64,000 nt of DNA from Pseudobacteriovorax antillogorgiicola (GCA_945898195.1 CAMDHM010000007.1:19013-83012), one strand, 5' to 3'. Counted from the first letter of the stretch, positions 36,336-46,121 are shown. Notes: generated by a model from the letters alone, not told the origin. Numbers and translations are program-made.

Positions 36336-37262
36336 TTATCTGCTGAATCCCTTGATGGAATTTAGTACGTAAAGCGGCCGGGCACGGGTCTCCTCGTAGA
36401 TTCTAGTCAAATATCGGCCTAATATGCCAATTGCCATAAGCTGGAATCCGCCAAATAGGACCACTAATCCCGGAACGAACATCCTTCCTGTGGTCGCAGA
36501 TTCTGGATTTCCAAATTCTCCAACGCCTACTGCAGTCACCAGGAAACCCGCGGTTGTGCAGGCAAATCCTGCATATCCGATCAGGCGGGCCGGTGCGCTG
36601 GAAAACCCAAAAATCCCGTCGACAGCAAACGAGAACATTTTCAGCCAACTAAATTTCGTGGCGCCTGCCGTGCGAGCGTGCCTAACATAGCTTACTGAGA
36701 CCTGCCGAAAGCCCACCCATGAAAACATTCCTCGCACATAGCGCTTATGTTCACGCATGGACCTGAAAGCCAGTACCGCCTTGCGGTCGACCAAGCGAAA
36801 ATCACCGGTGTCGTTAGGAATTTTGATTTTGGAAATCCGAGTTAGGATCCGGTAGAAGAACGAGGCGGTTAGCTTTTTCAGAAAGCTGTCCCCATCCCGT
36901 TGCAATCTGACACCGTAGACGACTTCAGCCCCTTGGCGCCAAGCCGCAACCATCCGTAGGACGACTTCTGGGGGGTCTTGAAGGTCCGCATCCATGATGA
37001 TAACTGCGTCGCCGTCGGCATAATCAAGGCCCGCTGTGATTGCGATCTGATGCCCAAAATTGCGGGAGAATTCAATCAATCTGAAGCGAGGGTCTGTGTC
37101 GACAATGTCAGTCATGAGTCGGGCCGAGTGGTCGGTGCTGCCATCATTGATCAGGATAATTTCTGCGGGCGCGTCAAGCAGTGCGATCAGGTCGCACATC
37201 CTGCCATACAAGATGGGTAGAGATTCCTGCTCGTTGAAAACCGGTATGACAAAGGAATACAT
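36336..37262 (-). CDS. Polyprenol-phosphate glycosyltransferase (GT2, GtrB/DPM-like)
   Basis: A 308-residue family 2 glycosyltransferase with two C-terminal membrane helices, which transfers a sugar from a nucleotide donor to undecaprenyl phosphate. Motifs: SFVIPVFNEQESLPIL, ILINDGSTDHSA, RNFGHQIAITAGLDYADGDAV, IMDADLQDPPEV and NDTGDFRLVDRKAV. The membrane segments are about 230-252 and 268-288. It sits directly after a multi-pass GT39-like enzyme that would use the lipid-linked sugar, with a 9-bp gap, so both serve one envelope modification. Confidence 0.9.
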   Translation of the reverse strand: MYSFVIPVFNEQESLPILYGRMCDLIALLDAPAEIILINDGSTDHSARLMTDIVDTDPRFRLIEFSRNFGHQIAITAGLDYADGDAVIIMDADLQDPPEVVLRMVAAWRQGAEVVYGVRLQRDGDSFLKKLTASFFYRILTRISKIKIPNDTGDFRLVDRKAVLAFRSMREHKRYVRGMFSWVGFRQVSVSYVRHARTAGATKFSWLKMFSFAVDGIFGFSSAPARLIGYAGFACTTAGFLVTAVGVGEFGNPESATTGRMFVPGLVVLFGGFQLMAIGILGRYLTRIYEETRARPLYVLNSIKGFSR

Positions 37263-37271
37263 TAAGTCGCC

Positions 37272-38615
37272 TTATGATAATTGGCCAGTAATGGATCCCG
37301 TCACGCGCGCTTTGATTGAACTCCATATCGCCGTCCATATTATGACCGAAAGAATAATGAACTCCCCGTCAAATGGGATGCGATAGCGGGATTCTCCTTG
37401 AGTGATAAAACTCATGATCCACACCCCGGTGATGGGAACCGCCAACATCATAACCTGCCTCGTCCCAGAAAGATTTGAGGCCACGGCATGTAACACCATT
37501 GTGCAAGCGGGTACGATTCCCATCAAGAGGAAAAGCGATTCGTAAAGCCTCAGCCAATCAGCGAAGGGTTGCTGGTTGGCTGGCCAAGGGTCGTTTCCAA
37601 AGAAGGCTTCTCCCGCGCTTTTAAAGGACATCATTATGTAGCGAAGGGGATTCTCTTTGAAAGTTTGCCAGGCGCTAGCCATGGCAGCCTTGTTGTCAAC
37701 AATGCTGAATGGATAGAGGTATTTTGCCTCTGGGCGACGTTGGTGGACGGCGGGACTTCCGTAAACATGGTAAAAGTTTTTGCCCGGCGGTTCGAATTTA
37801 ACCTCAGCCGCGTCGGGCAGATGTCCCATTAGGGCCGTACCGCCAAAGTTAAGTGACGTTAGCATTGGTTGCCCGGCGCGGAGGGAGAAGAAAACTCCCA
37901 TTGAAAGAGCGACGAGGACAAATGAGACGAGGGTTGTGGTGAGGGGCTTACGCAGCTGAATTAATAAGTTTTTTTGCGTTATTCCTATCCGGCCCAGATC
38001 AAAGGCAGAGATGACAAATAACATCAATAATAAGCACAGGGCTTGGCCTCTGAAGAGTAATGATAGCCCCCAAAGCAGCCCAGCAGCCGCAGCCCATTGA
38101 AGTTGCTTATTCTCGGGGCCGGCCACGGTCCGCGCAACACAGAGCCAGCCTGCTGCGACTAAAAAAGTGAATGGGGTTTCCGACATAAACATGCTCGCAA
38201 ATGTGATGCTGCTGAAATGGAAAGAGGTCCAGATCGCCACCACTACCCCAATGCGCGTGCCGAACATTTGTTTTGCGGTAAGAAACCAGAGGATGGGAGT
38301 TAGCGCAGAGATGATGAACCACATGGCATCTGCACCGACTAGACTGCCGGTGAAATAGAGGCTTATGGATAAGAGAAGGCTTGTTCCTGCTGGTTGGATC
38401 AAATCGAGGCCGTCAAGGGTGCGGCCTGGTTGCAGCATTCGCTCCGCAACGCTGACATATGCCGCAATATCACTGAAGATGTTTTCACTCGGGCGATAGG
38501 CGACATAGACCATGTACCAGCGCCAAATTGCACCCGCAATGATCGCAAAGGTCGCAATCATCGTTGGCATCTTCGGACCCGTCATTTTTGAATGGGCCAT
38601 ATCCGCCATCTTCAC
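37272..38615 (-). CDS. Multi-pass membrane glycosyltransferase (GT39/ArnT-like)
   Basis: A 447-residue integral membrane protein with about ten hydrophobic segments. It resembles glycosyltransferases that take sugar from polyprenyl phosphate and modify LPS, proteins or glycans. The first periplasmic loop is acidic ([19 protein letters not shown]), as in the GT-C fold, where a loop aspartate acts as base. [14 protein letters not shown] near the C-terminus is a common end motif. It starts with GTG overlapping the upp stop (GTGA), so it is coupled to upp although the functions differ. Acceptor and sugar cannot be named. Confidence 0.75.
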   Translation of the reverse strand: MKMADMAHSKMTGPKMPTMIATFAIIAGAIWRWYMVYVAYRPSENIFSDIAAYVSVAERMLQPGRTLDGLDLIQPAGTSLLLSISLYFTGSLVGADAMWFIISALTPILWFLTAKQMFGTRIGVVVAIWTSFHFSSITFASMFMSETPFTFLVAAGWLCVARTVAGPENKQLQWAAAAGLLWGLSLLFRGQALCLLLMLFVISAFDLGRIGITQKNLLIQLRKPLTTTLVSFVLVALSMGVFFSLRAGQPMLTSLNFGGTALMGHLPDAAEVKFEPPGKNFYHVYGSPAVHQRRPEAKYLYPFSIVDNKAAMASAWQTFKENPLRYIMMSFKSAGEAFFGNDPWPANQQPFADWLRLYESLFLLMGIVPACTMVLHAVASNLSGTRQVMMLAVPITGVWIMSFITQGESRYRIPFDGEFIILSVIIWTAIWSSIKARVTGSITGQLS

Positions 38616-39244
38616 TGAGTGCCAAATAACCGGTCACCGGCATCGCCCAGTCCCGGAACGATATACTTTTTGTCGTTTAGCTTTTCATCAATGGCAGCCG
38701 TGTATATTGGGACGTCCGGGTGAAATTCATGCAAATACTCAATGCCCTCTGGGGCGGCCAGGAGGCAAACAAACTTGATACTTCTCGGGTTGGTTTGCTT
38801 CAAGCGGTCCAAGGCAGCAACCGCAGAATGGCCGGTGGCCAACATGGGATCCAGGACTATTGTATCGCGATCTTCGATGTCCCGCGGGACCTTAAAGTAA
38901 TATTCGACCGCAATGTGAGTTTTGGGATCGCGATAAAGTCCAATGTGACCGACGCGGGCCATGGGAACCAGTTTCAAAAACCCATCAAGAAGGCCATTTC
39001 CGGCCCGCAAGATGGATATCAGAACCATGTCCTTGTCTTTCAAAAACGGCGCATTCATAGGTGCGAGCGGGGTTTCAATTGGACGATATTCGATGGGCAG
39101 GTCTCGCGTCACTTCGTACGCCAAAAGCATCCCGATTTCCGACATTAGCATTCTGAAATCGCCGGTTGACGTGTCTTTTTTACGCATCAAGGACAGCTTG
39201 TACTGCACCAGTGGGTGCTCAATGTGGGTCAGTTTTTTGGTCAT
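38612..39244 (-). CDS. upp: Uracil phosphoribosyltransferase
   Basis: Converts uracil and PRPP to UMP. The 210-residue length and the PRPP loop [21 protein letters not shown] are decisive; [18 protein letters not shown] near the start and the uracil-binding [13 protein letters not shown] end also match. The ATG follows GAGGACATTAAGC. Its place 51 bp after the DUF1688 gene and close to urc1-like and mmsA genes indicates that the UMP made here feeds the URC breakdown route as well as salvage. Confidence 0.95.
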   Translation of the reverse strand: MTKKLTHIEHPLVQYKLSLMRKKDTSTGDFRMLMSEIGMLLAYEVTRDLPIEYRPIETPLAPMNAPFLKDKDMVLISILRAGNGLLDGFLKLVPMARVGHIGLYRDPKTHIAVEYYFKVPRDIEDRDTIVLDPMLATGHSAVAALDRLKQTNPRSIKFVCLLAAPEGIEYLHEFHPDVPIYTAAIDEKLNDKKYIVPGLGDAGDRLFGTQ

Positions 39245-39295
39245 GCTTAATGTCCTCGTTTGCGATTCAGTTTGCTTGAGGCTTGTTTTCTGTTC

Positions 39296-40594
39296 CTAAA
39301 AAACAGTGCCATCACTTTTGATCTTTAGCGGAGGCGGTGCCAGTGGGCCGCGCTTTTTCGCCGCGAGAATGCGTCCGGCAGCCCAAGTTCCGCCCTGCAG
39401 GATTTGCGCGAGTTTCAAGTCTGGTTGTTCCAATTTTACGCGAACCTGGTCGGCGATTTCATCCAATAGTGCCACTGTCAGGGCTCGCCATTCAACGATG
39501 AGAGGTGCATCGGGCCGATACGCGTCGTGTGTGGCCTTTGGGTCCAGGAGTTCAAGAACGCCGGAGTCGATTAAAAGGCCTCCGTTGCGGTATTCAGGTA
39601 GGCCAGTTAATTCATCAAGTCCGCTGATTTGGATCCCTGTTGCGATGAGCGGTTCTGCCAATGAATAGGTTAACCACTGGGTTAACTTGTGAAACGGAAC
39701 ATAATCGGGCGCAGGGGTCCCGTGGCCGGCACCGGCAAAGGACCACACATCGCCCAAGGCTGAGCCATCGAGTGATGGCCGTCCCGGCCACATTGAGCTG
39801 AGGCGATTCAGCAACTGGCTGAATATATTTGGGATCGAAATTACACCGGCCTTGGATTGGTCCAGAGCCACCCTGGCAAGATCTCCGGGACGGACCAAGG
39901 GATTCATCTCATAATCAGGACGAAGCAGTTTTTCACCGAAGGAGCGCAGAAGTTCGGCGCGTCCCTCTAGTCCAGCAAGGGGGTTACTTTCCGAAGTTTG
40001 AAAACCTTTGGCGAGGTCGGCAGTATCCAGGGTGGAAAGGCGCAGCGCATCCACACGACAAGGTTCGGCAGATGGATTTGCCGAAAACATTCCCGACTGG
40101 AACATCCTTAGGCTGGCGATGCCAAGGCCTTCGGAGCGGCGGAACGTCATTCCTGTGCGCTCGTCGTGATAGGTCCATTGATCGCCGGCACCAGCATCCA
40201 AAAGGACGCTAACCATAACGAGGTCCCATGCGCGCGTAAGCCATTCAAGTCGTGAACCTGCGCCGACAGCACGACGGGGATCACCAATAAGTTCGTAGGC
40301 GAGATTTCTGGGGCTGTGATCGCTGCTGGTCTTGTCTGCTACTCCGATTTCAAAGTGCCGCCAGCGGCTGTGAAAGGGAATTTTCAGGTCAGGATAATTA
40401 TCTCGCGTGATCTGGGCCACTATGGCTGCAGCTTCCGCAATTTTTTCGTCATGAACCCTGAAATTTTTTGACGATCCACCCCTGGCATCAGCCAGCATTT
40501 GGCGCGCAGTGCTGCGAATTGTTGCAAGATCGCGTAGATGCCGAACGCGCGGCGTAACTTTTGCCATTTGCACACTTTGCGCCATGGGTGTCAT
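39296..40594 (-). CDS. DUF1688 protein, URC4-like uracil catabolism protein
   Basis: A 432-residue protein of the DUF1688 family, whose yeast member Urc4 is required for the URC pathway of uracil degradation. The biochemical step is not known to me. Visible family-like stretches are PRVRHLRDLATIRSTARQML, NYPDLKIPFHSRWRHFEIG, GSRLEWLTRAWDLVMVSVLL, GAGDQWTYHDERTGMTFRRSEG, VDALRLSTLDTADLAKGFQ and GLPEYRNGGLLIDSGVLELLD. No signal or membrane segment. The start overlaps the stop of the GTP-cyclohydrolase-II-like gene by 4 bp (ATGA), which supports a joint function with that protein. Confidence 0.87.
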   Translation of the reverse strand: MTPMAQSVQMAKVTPRVRHLRDLATIRSTARQMLADARGGSSKNFRVHDEKIAEAAAIVAQITRDNYPDLKIPFHSRWRHFEIGVADKTSSDHSPRNLAYELIGDPRRAVGAGSRLEWLTRAWDLVMVSVLLDAGAGDQWTYHDERTGMTFRRSEGLGIASLRMFQSGMFSANPSAEPCRVDALRLSTLDTADLAKGFQTSESNPLAGLEGRAELLRSFGEKLLRPDYEMNPLVRPGDLARVALDQSKAGVISIPNIFSQLLNRLSSMWPGRPSLDGSALGDVWSFAGAGHGTPAPDYVPFHKLTQWLTYSLAEPLIATGIQISGLDELTGLPEYRNGGLLIDSGVLELLDPKATHDAYRPDAPLIVEWRALTVALLDEIADQVRVKLEQPDLKLAQILQGGTWAAGRILAAKKRGPLAPPPLKIKSDGTVF

Positions 40595-41850
40595 TCGTTA
40601 AGGTCCCGTCCTTTGACACGTTTCAATTCTTCCGCGGTCGGTTTTTCGTCGTTGCTGAAATAACCTGCGGCAACTTTCGCTTCCATTTCAACTTTTGCGT
40701 CGGCTGGGATCAAGGAATCGGGGATACTCACCCGTTCTAGAATCTTGATTCCGGTTTTTACGATGGCGTCGTGTTTCATGTTGGACATGGAGACAAACTT
40801 ATCGATTTTTGTGATTCCAAGCCAGTGCAATACATCCGGCATTAAGTCTTGGAAACGCATATCCTGGACCCCTGCCACGCATTCCGTGCGAGCGAAGTAC
40901 TGATCGGCGCGGTCGCCGCCTTCCTGGCGTTTGCGGGCGTTATAGACAAGAAATTTCGTTACTTCCCCCAGGGCTCTGCCTTCCTTGCGGTAATAAACAA
41001 TCAAACCGGCACCGCCTTTTTGAGCGGTGTCGATGCAGACTTCGATTCCGTGAGTCAGATATGGGCGGCACGTACAAATGTCTGAGCCAAACACGTCTGA
41101 ACCATTGCACTCATCGTGGACCCGAACGGCGAGGGGAACCTTTGGGTCGGAAGCGGTTTTAATGTCGCCAAAGAAATAAACGGTCATCCCGCCGATCGGT
41201 GGCAATAAGACCTCAAGATCCGGACGGGTCACAAGTTCCGGAAACATACCGGCCGTGTTTTCAAAAAGAACGCGACGCAGTTCGGATTCTTCAACTCCGA
41301 AGCGCTTCGCAACCCCCGGCAGATACCAGACGGGTTCAATGGCTGCCTTGGTCACGACGACGTCGCCGTTAGCCAGCAAGAGATGGCCGTCGGGTTTAAG
41401 GCGACCAGCCTCCATGGCTTCTTTGATCTCGGGCATATTGATATGGGCTTTGGTTACGGCAATCGTAGGACGAATGTCGTAGCCCTTTTTTAAATAATCT
41501 TTGAAAGCCTCGGCAACAACTGCACCAAATGGATCAAGCGATACAATCTTCTCTGGATCAGACCAGGACGGATACGGACCGATTGGTTCGGCGGGGGCCG
41601 TGTTGGTCAGATCCGGTTTGTGATCTGGTTTCAATGCGCCACTGGCCACCGCTAAAGCACGATAAACCGAGTAAGAACCAGAATGCGTTCCGATGACGTT
41701 ACGTTGCCGTGATTCCGTCACCGTTCCGACAATAGGGCCCCGCTTAAGTGGGTCATTTTCGCCCCATTTGACTGGGACACAGCCCGATCCAGGTTGGCCC
41801 GGGTGAGATGTTAGGGTGATATGTTTTACGCGTTTTTTTTCGTCGGCCAT
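40591..41850 (-). CDS. GTP cyclohydrolase II-like protein, URC1-type
   Basis: A 419-residue protein whose second half (about 215-370) is a GTP cyclohydrolase II domain: metal-binding VHDECNGSDVFGSDICTCRPYL, with the cysteine pair CTC in place of the CDC of RibA, and KEGRALGEVTKFLVYNARKR in place of EGRGIGL. A long N-terminal region (about 1-210) absent from riboflavin RibA proteins and these changes fit the URC1 branch, proposed to act on a uracil-nucleotide intermediate rather than GTP. The ATG has AGGAGA upstream. It is flanked by mmsA (24 bp) and DUF1688 (4-bp overlap). No riboflavin genes adjoin it. Confidence 0.88.
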   Translation of the reverse strand: MADEKKRVKHITLTSHPGQPGSGCVPVKWGENDPLKRGPIVGTVTESRQRNVIGTHSGSYSVYRALAVASGALKPDHKPDLTNTAPAEPIGPYPSWSDPEKIVSLDPFGAVVAEAFKDYLKKGYDIRPTIAVTKAHINMPEIKEAMEAGRLKPDGHLLLANGDVVVTKAAIEPVWYLPGVAKRFGVEESELRRVLFENTAGMFPELVTRPDLEVLLPPIGGMTVYFFGDIKTASDPKVPLAVRVHDECNGSDVFGSDICTCRPYLTHGIEVCIDTAQKGGAGLIVYYRKEGRALGEVTKFLVYNARKRQEGGDRADQYFARTECVAGVQDMRFQDLMPDVLHWLGITKIDKFVSMSNMKHDAIVKTGIKILERVSIPDSLIPADAKVEMEAKVAAGYFSNDEKPTAEELKRVKGRDLNE

Positions 41851-41874
41851 GGTCTCTCCTGCTTAAGACATCGT

Positions 41875-43356
41875 TCAGGACAACCACGAGGCGTCGCTTT
41901 GCAGCGACCACTTTGTGGTGACTTTTTTCAAGTTGCTCCAGAAATCGAGCGAACTTTCGCCCGTGATGTCGCTATGTCCAAATTTACTTGTCTTTGTGCC
42001 GCCAAAAGAAAAAGGCTCTCTTGGGACCGGCACACCAATATTGATCCCGATCATTCCGCTGGTCGCGTTGTCTGCGACGTGCCGGGCGACCGCGCCATTC
42101 GTTGTGAAGACCGACGTCGCATTACCAAATGGATTTGCGCTTTCCAGGGCCAGGGCTTCCGCCAGGTTTTTTACGCGGACAATGGCCAGAACCGGGCCAA
42201 AAATTTCTTCGCGGGCACATGCCATGCTTGGCTTTGCGTGGTCGATGATCGTCGGGCCAAACCAGAAGCCTTGTTCGCGTCCCGCTGGGGCTTTCGATTC
42301 ACGGCCATCGACGATGACCTTTGCGCCGTCTTTTTCTGCGGCATCCACGTGGTGGCGGATTCTGTCCAGGGCACCTTTATCGATGATGGCACCCATACCG
42401 GCACCAATGGGCAGTTCGGCGGCGGTCTTTCGGATTTTTTCAATCAGGTGATCAACGTCGCCCACTGCAATCATGACACTCGCCGCCATGCAGCGTTGAC
42501 CAGCACATCCGGTAAAGGAATCGACCACGCCTCGCACCGTGAGGGCCTCATCGGCATCTGGGACGACAATCAGATGGTTTTTAGCCCCACCGAGGCACAG
42601 GGCGCGTTTACCGAGGGCTGTCGCACGGGTATAGACGTCAAGGGCCACTGGACTTGAACCAACGAAGCCGACCGCCTTGATGCTGGGATGGTCGATCAGT
42701 GCTTCAACGGCTTCTTTTGTGCCGTTTAGCAGGGAAAAAACTCCTGGCGGAAATCCAGCCTCCTTCGAGAGGCGGGCCATGATCTGTGAAGTGAGAGGGA
42801 CTTTTTCTGAGGGTTTCAGAACGAAGCAATTACCAAGGGCAAGGGCAATCGGATACATCCACATCGGGACCATTGCCGGAAAATTGAATGGCACGATGCC
42901 CGCGACCACGCCCAGTGGCTCGCGGCGCAGTTCGCACGAAACGCCTCGTGAGACATCCATGATTCCGCCGCTGTCGAGGTTTTGCAAGGCTAGTGCGAAT
43001 TCGGTGACTTCGACCCCTTTGAGGACTTCAGCTCGGGCTTCGCCAAAGGTCTTGCCTGATTCCGAGGCGGCGACGTGTGACAGTTCTTCGAGATTGGCCA
43101 GGACGAGATCCCGGAAACGAAACAGCAATTGGGCACGTTCTTTGATCGGCGTTGCGCGCCAAGCTGGGAACGCATTTTGAGCCGCAGACACAACGGCATC
43201 TGCGTCTGCCTTTCCGCCCAAGGCGACTTTTCCGATAGCCGCGCCCGTATAGGGACTGACGACATCCCGATACTGTCCAGACGCAGGTCCGCGATGCTCG
43301 CCTGCAATCCAATGATCGCAAGTCATGGGCGCTGAATTGATTTTAACCAAACTCAT
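41875..43356 (-). CDS. mmsA: CoA-acylating (methyl)malonate-semialdehyde dehydrogenase
   Basis: A 493-residue aldehyde dehydrogenase that turns malonate semialdehyde (or methylmalonate semialdehyde) plus CoA into acetyl-CoA (or propionyl-CoA) with loss of CO2. Diagnostic features are VAGIVPFNFPAMVPMWM, LKPSEKVPLT, LCLGGAKNHLIVVPDAD with Asn in place of the usual Glu, the catalytic Cys in TGCAGQRCMAASVM, and GINIGVPVPREPFSFGG. In yeast the URC pathway ends in 3-hydroxypropionate, which is one oxidation from malonate semialdehyde, so this gene would funnel the C3 product into central metabolism. It is the first gene of the apparent operon. Its ribosome site is weak (GGGG, 11 bases from ATG). 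Confidence 0.93.
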   Translation of the reverse strand: MSLVKINSAPMTCDHWIAGEHRGPASGQYRDVVSPYTGAAIGKVALGGKADADAVVSAAQNAFPAWRATPIKERAQLLFRFRDLVLANLEELSHVAASESGKTFGEARAEVLKGVEVTEFALALQNLDSGGIMDVSRGVSCELRREPLGVVAGIVPFNFPAMVPMWMYPIALALGNCFVLKPSEKVPLTSQIMARLSKEAGFPPGVFSLLNGTKEAVEALIDHPSIKAVGFVGSSPVALDVYTRATALGKRALCLGGAKNHLIVVPDADEALTVRGVVDSFTGCAGQRCMAASVMIAVGDVDHLIEKIRKTAAELPIGAGMGAIIDKGALDRIRHHVDAAEKDGAKVIVDGRESKAPAGREQGFWFGPTIIDHAKPSMACAREEIFGPVLAIVRVKNLAEALALESANPFGNATSVFTTNGAVARHVADNATSGMIGINIGVPVPREPFSFGGTKTSKFGHSDITGESSLDFWSNLKKVTTKWSLQSDASWLS

Positions 43357-43461
43357 AGTTTACGAACCCCGACGCAGCAGCTTAAACTGATGCAGTCTTG
43401 TGGCGAAAATTTCCAAGACCTGATTCTTTCCGCGAGCTTAACACACGACAGAGGCATGTCT

Positions 43462-44085
43462 ATGCAGAAACCACTTATCGTTGCGGTCACCGGCGGTTCG
43501 GGCTCCGGGAAGTCAACCATCGTCCGTAAAGTCTGCGAATATAGCCCTGATCTGCCAATTTTGGTGTTGCAGCAAGATCATTATTACCGAGACCTGTCTC
43601 ACCTAAAGCCCGCAGAGCGGGATGCGGTCAATTTCGACCACCCAGATTCTCTTGATATGGCCCTGATCCGCACTCATCTGGAGGCGCTGGCGGCTGGTCA
43701 TGCAATCGATCGGCCAACCTATGATTTTGCCAGCCATACGAGAACCAAAGATATCGTCAGGATGGAGGCAACGCCGATTGTCATGTTCGATGGGATCCTA
43801 GCACTCTTTGATTCGTCGATCCGTCGCCTGTTTGATGTTAGTGTTTACGTGGATGTCCCTGATGATGTTCGTTTCATCCGCCGCCTGCGTCGTGATGTTC
43901 GTGAGCGGGGACGCAGTGTCGAAGGTGTGATTGAACAATACCTTGGCAGCGTGAAGCCAATGCATGATGAATTTGTCGCTCCGACGCGGCGCATGGCAGA
44001 CCTTGTGATCTCGTGGGAACGATGGAACGATCGCAGCATTTCAATGTTGGCCAACGCAATGCGTGAGCTACTACACAAGCCTTAA
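43462..44085 (+). CDS. udk: Uridine kinase
   Basis: Phosphorylates uridine or cytidine to the monophosphate. The 207-residue protein has the P-loop VTGGSGSGKSTIV, QQDHYYRDLS, NFDHPDSLDMAL, RPTYDFASHTR and the RRLRRDVRERGRS lid region. Of two in-frame ATG codons, 43462 was chosen because AGAGG lies seven bases before it. It is divergent from mmsA across about 105 bp. With upp it offers a second route to UMP, so the two directions of this locus may be co-regulated. Confidence 0.93.
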   Translation: MQKPLIVAVTGGSGSGKSTIVRKVCEYSPDLPILVLQQDHYYRDLSHLKPAERDAVNFDHPDSLDMALIRTHLEALAAGHAIDRPTYDFASHTRTKDIVRMEATPIVMFDGILALFDSSIRRLFDVSVYVDVPDDVRFIRRLRRDVRERGRSVEGVIEQYLGSVKPMHDEFVAPTRRMADLVISWERWNDRSISMLANAMRELLHKP

Positions 44086-44097
44086 ATGGCTCTACCC

Positions 44098-44733
44098 TTA
44101 ATCACCTGAGCCTGATTCTGTTGGCGTCGCCGCCTCTGGAAGTTTGAGCAGGTCAGCTTTGGGATGGCTTGCCGGACAGGCTATGCCGTTTTGATCTTCA
44201 TGTTTTATCGCGATTTCAATGAAGGATCTTAGGGCTCGTATGCCGCCCGATGTTTTGGTTAGGTCGGATTGGTTTCGTGGTCCATAAGAGGCATATATTT
44301 GATCCTGGGTGAGTTCACTGGCAATCCATATGTTTGCCGTCCTTAGGCTAGAAGTGCTTTTGAAGATATCCCAATATGATGCCGTCTCATCATTGAAGCT
44401 CTTTCTCTGAATCGCCCTCTCGGTGATCGGTTTGGCAGACTTAAAGAGATTTATTTCGACGTCTTTATTGATCGGCGTCTCGGCCGGGAATTCAACGCTG
44501 TAAACGCAGAATGCGTTTTTGTAATACGCGATTTTTTCACCGGTCCGTGGGTTAACGAAAAATGCCGCGGGGAGATTTGTGTCACGAAATCCGTATTCGT
44601 AAAGCACGAGGGCATTGGTTTCGTTGTTGAGATAGCCATCTTTTGGGTTAGCAAAGACGCCTTTACTCCCTGCCGTTGGCTTTGTTTTGCAAGATGATAT
44701 TAAAGTGATCAAAATGAACGCGATGGTTCTCAT
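44098..44733 (-). CDS. Lipoprotein, unknown
   Basis: A 211-residue protein with a short leader and lipobox (IAFILITLISSCKTK, Cys15). The mature part is helix/strand mixed with two later cysteines (NAFCVYSVEF, GIACPASHP) and ends in an acidic-Ser tail. No domain recognised. It is the first of several orphan lipoproteins and other accessory genes on this strand between 44 and 47 kb. Confidence 0.68.
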   Translation of the reverse strand: MRTIAFILITLISSCKTKPTAGSKGVFANPKDGYLNNETNALVLYEYGFRDTNLPAAFFVNPRTGEKIAYYKNAFCVYSVEFPAETPINKDVEINLFKSAKPITERAIQRKSFNDETASYWDIFKSTSSLRTANIWIASELTQDQIYASYGPRNQSDLTKTSGGIRALRSFIEIAIKHEDQNGIACPASHPKADLLKLPEAATPTESGSGD

Positions 44734-44860
44734 CCGTCTGCCTCCTCTCGAAGTGATTTTATTTGTTCCTCCCTTGGAATTGTACCCCAGAAAAGAACCA
44801 TGTTGTGCGGATTAAGTGAGGACGGGTAGGACTACCCCCCTCGGTCAGGGAAACAATCAA

Positions 44861-46121
44861 TCAATTAGTCAAATCGGTTAGTCTGACTAAATCTAAATCC
44901 GGACCTGAAAAATATTTTCGAAGTCCATCCTGCCATTGAATGCATCGCACACCTTCTATGATTTGAGGCGTCGGATCGGCCGAGAATAGGGCCATTTCCA
45001 CGGGTGCATCAATCACCTCCCGGAGAGCCACTAACTTCTTAACATGGTCAGGCAGGATATTTTCTGACGATTTGATCTCAATCAGCAGCAGAGGCTTTCC
45101 GGGTCGACGGACAACGAGGTCAATTTCCTTATCGTCATAAGTTCTCAGAAAATTCAGATCGAATTGATTGCCGCTGTATGCGATGAGTCGTTTGCACTCT
45201 AAAATCACGAAGTGTTCAAACGCCCTACCCCAACCATAACTCCCCGGTTCGAGTCCAATCGTTAAATTTCGCGCCAGCACACGTGAAACACCTGTGTCGA
45301 AAAAATAGAATTTCGGGGCCAGACCAACCTTTTTTCTGACGGATGGTGAAATGCGTCAAAAAAAAACCCAGCAACGTGTCTTCCAGAATCTCGAAGTACT
45401 TTCGGACAGTTTTTTCATCCACGCCTACGTCTTTTGCGATAGACGAAAAATTGATGATTTTACCGTTTCCCTGCGCTGCCACTTCCAAAAACTTCCGAAA
45501 CGGATCGAGTGAACGGACAACTTGTTCAGCTCGAATTTCTTCGTGAATGTACGTCAAAGCGTAAGTCTCTAAGGTTTTCCGCTTCGCAGAGTCAGTCTTT
45601 AGCATCAAGATTTTAGGTAACGTTCCGTATTTTAGCGCCTCTTGCAAATGAAAGGCGTCACCAAGCTCAAAGCTCGTCAGCGGAAAAAGCGAGTACGCAA
45701 GGGCCCTCCCAGGACGCAAATTGGCAGATCCGGCCTTTAATTTTATGGCACTGGAACCTGTCAGCACAAATGATTTGGACGTGGACTTGATTAAGGAATG
45801 CACGACGTCAAGCAGTGCCGGAACTAGTTGCACCTCATCAATTACGATGGTTTTGATTGCTGGCGGCAAAGCAGCAACCTCACGTAATAATCGCTCGGGG
45901 TCTCTGGCATAACGATCTTCTGTAGCGGGTAAAAGTAGATCAATCCAATAGCTCGTCTCTTTTGGGTAAAGCCCGCGTAGCAAGGTGCTTTTCCCCGCGC
46001 CTCGGGGGCCAAGAAGAATGCCTGACCGATAGTATCTTTGCGCCAACAGGGGGCAACCAATTACCCTTACCTTCCCCTCCTCGTCCCGGCCAACCGACTT
46101 CAGTTTAGGTACCCATGGCAA
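44861..46121 (-). pseudogene. AAA_14/DUF4143 ATPase, frameshifted
   Basis: Two overlapping frames together encode one family protein of about 415 residues. The upstream frame (46121 to about 45330) has Walker A GILLGPRGAGKSTLLRG, Walker B TIVIDEVQLVP, sensor FVLTGSSAIKLK and the linker winged-helix region (SSIAKDVGVDEKTVRKYFEIL). The downstream frame (to 44861) supplies the DUF4143 nuclease-like end: GSYGWGRAFEHFVILECKRLI, EIDLVVRRPGKPLLLIEIKSS. In the second frame PKFYFFDTGVSRVLARN reads correctly, so the break lies before it, at the A6 run 45330-45335 (coding strand AAAAAA); one A fewer restores the frame. Either a real mutation or an assembly error. The start is a TTG without a ribosome site. 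Confidence 0.85.

Noticed and set aside
44826..44839. GGGTAGGACTACCC inverted repeat after the DUF4143 gene
   Set aside because: Loop of only two bases and no T tract; not a convincing terminator or operator.
45225..45280. Two separate genes at the DUF4143 locus
   Set aside because: The overlap and the complementary domain content show a single split gene.
45325..45340. Programmed -1 frameshift at A-AAA-AAG in the DUF4143 gene
   Set aside because: The frame change needed is +1 (or -2), not -1, so this slippery site would not give the full protein.
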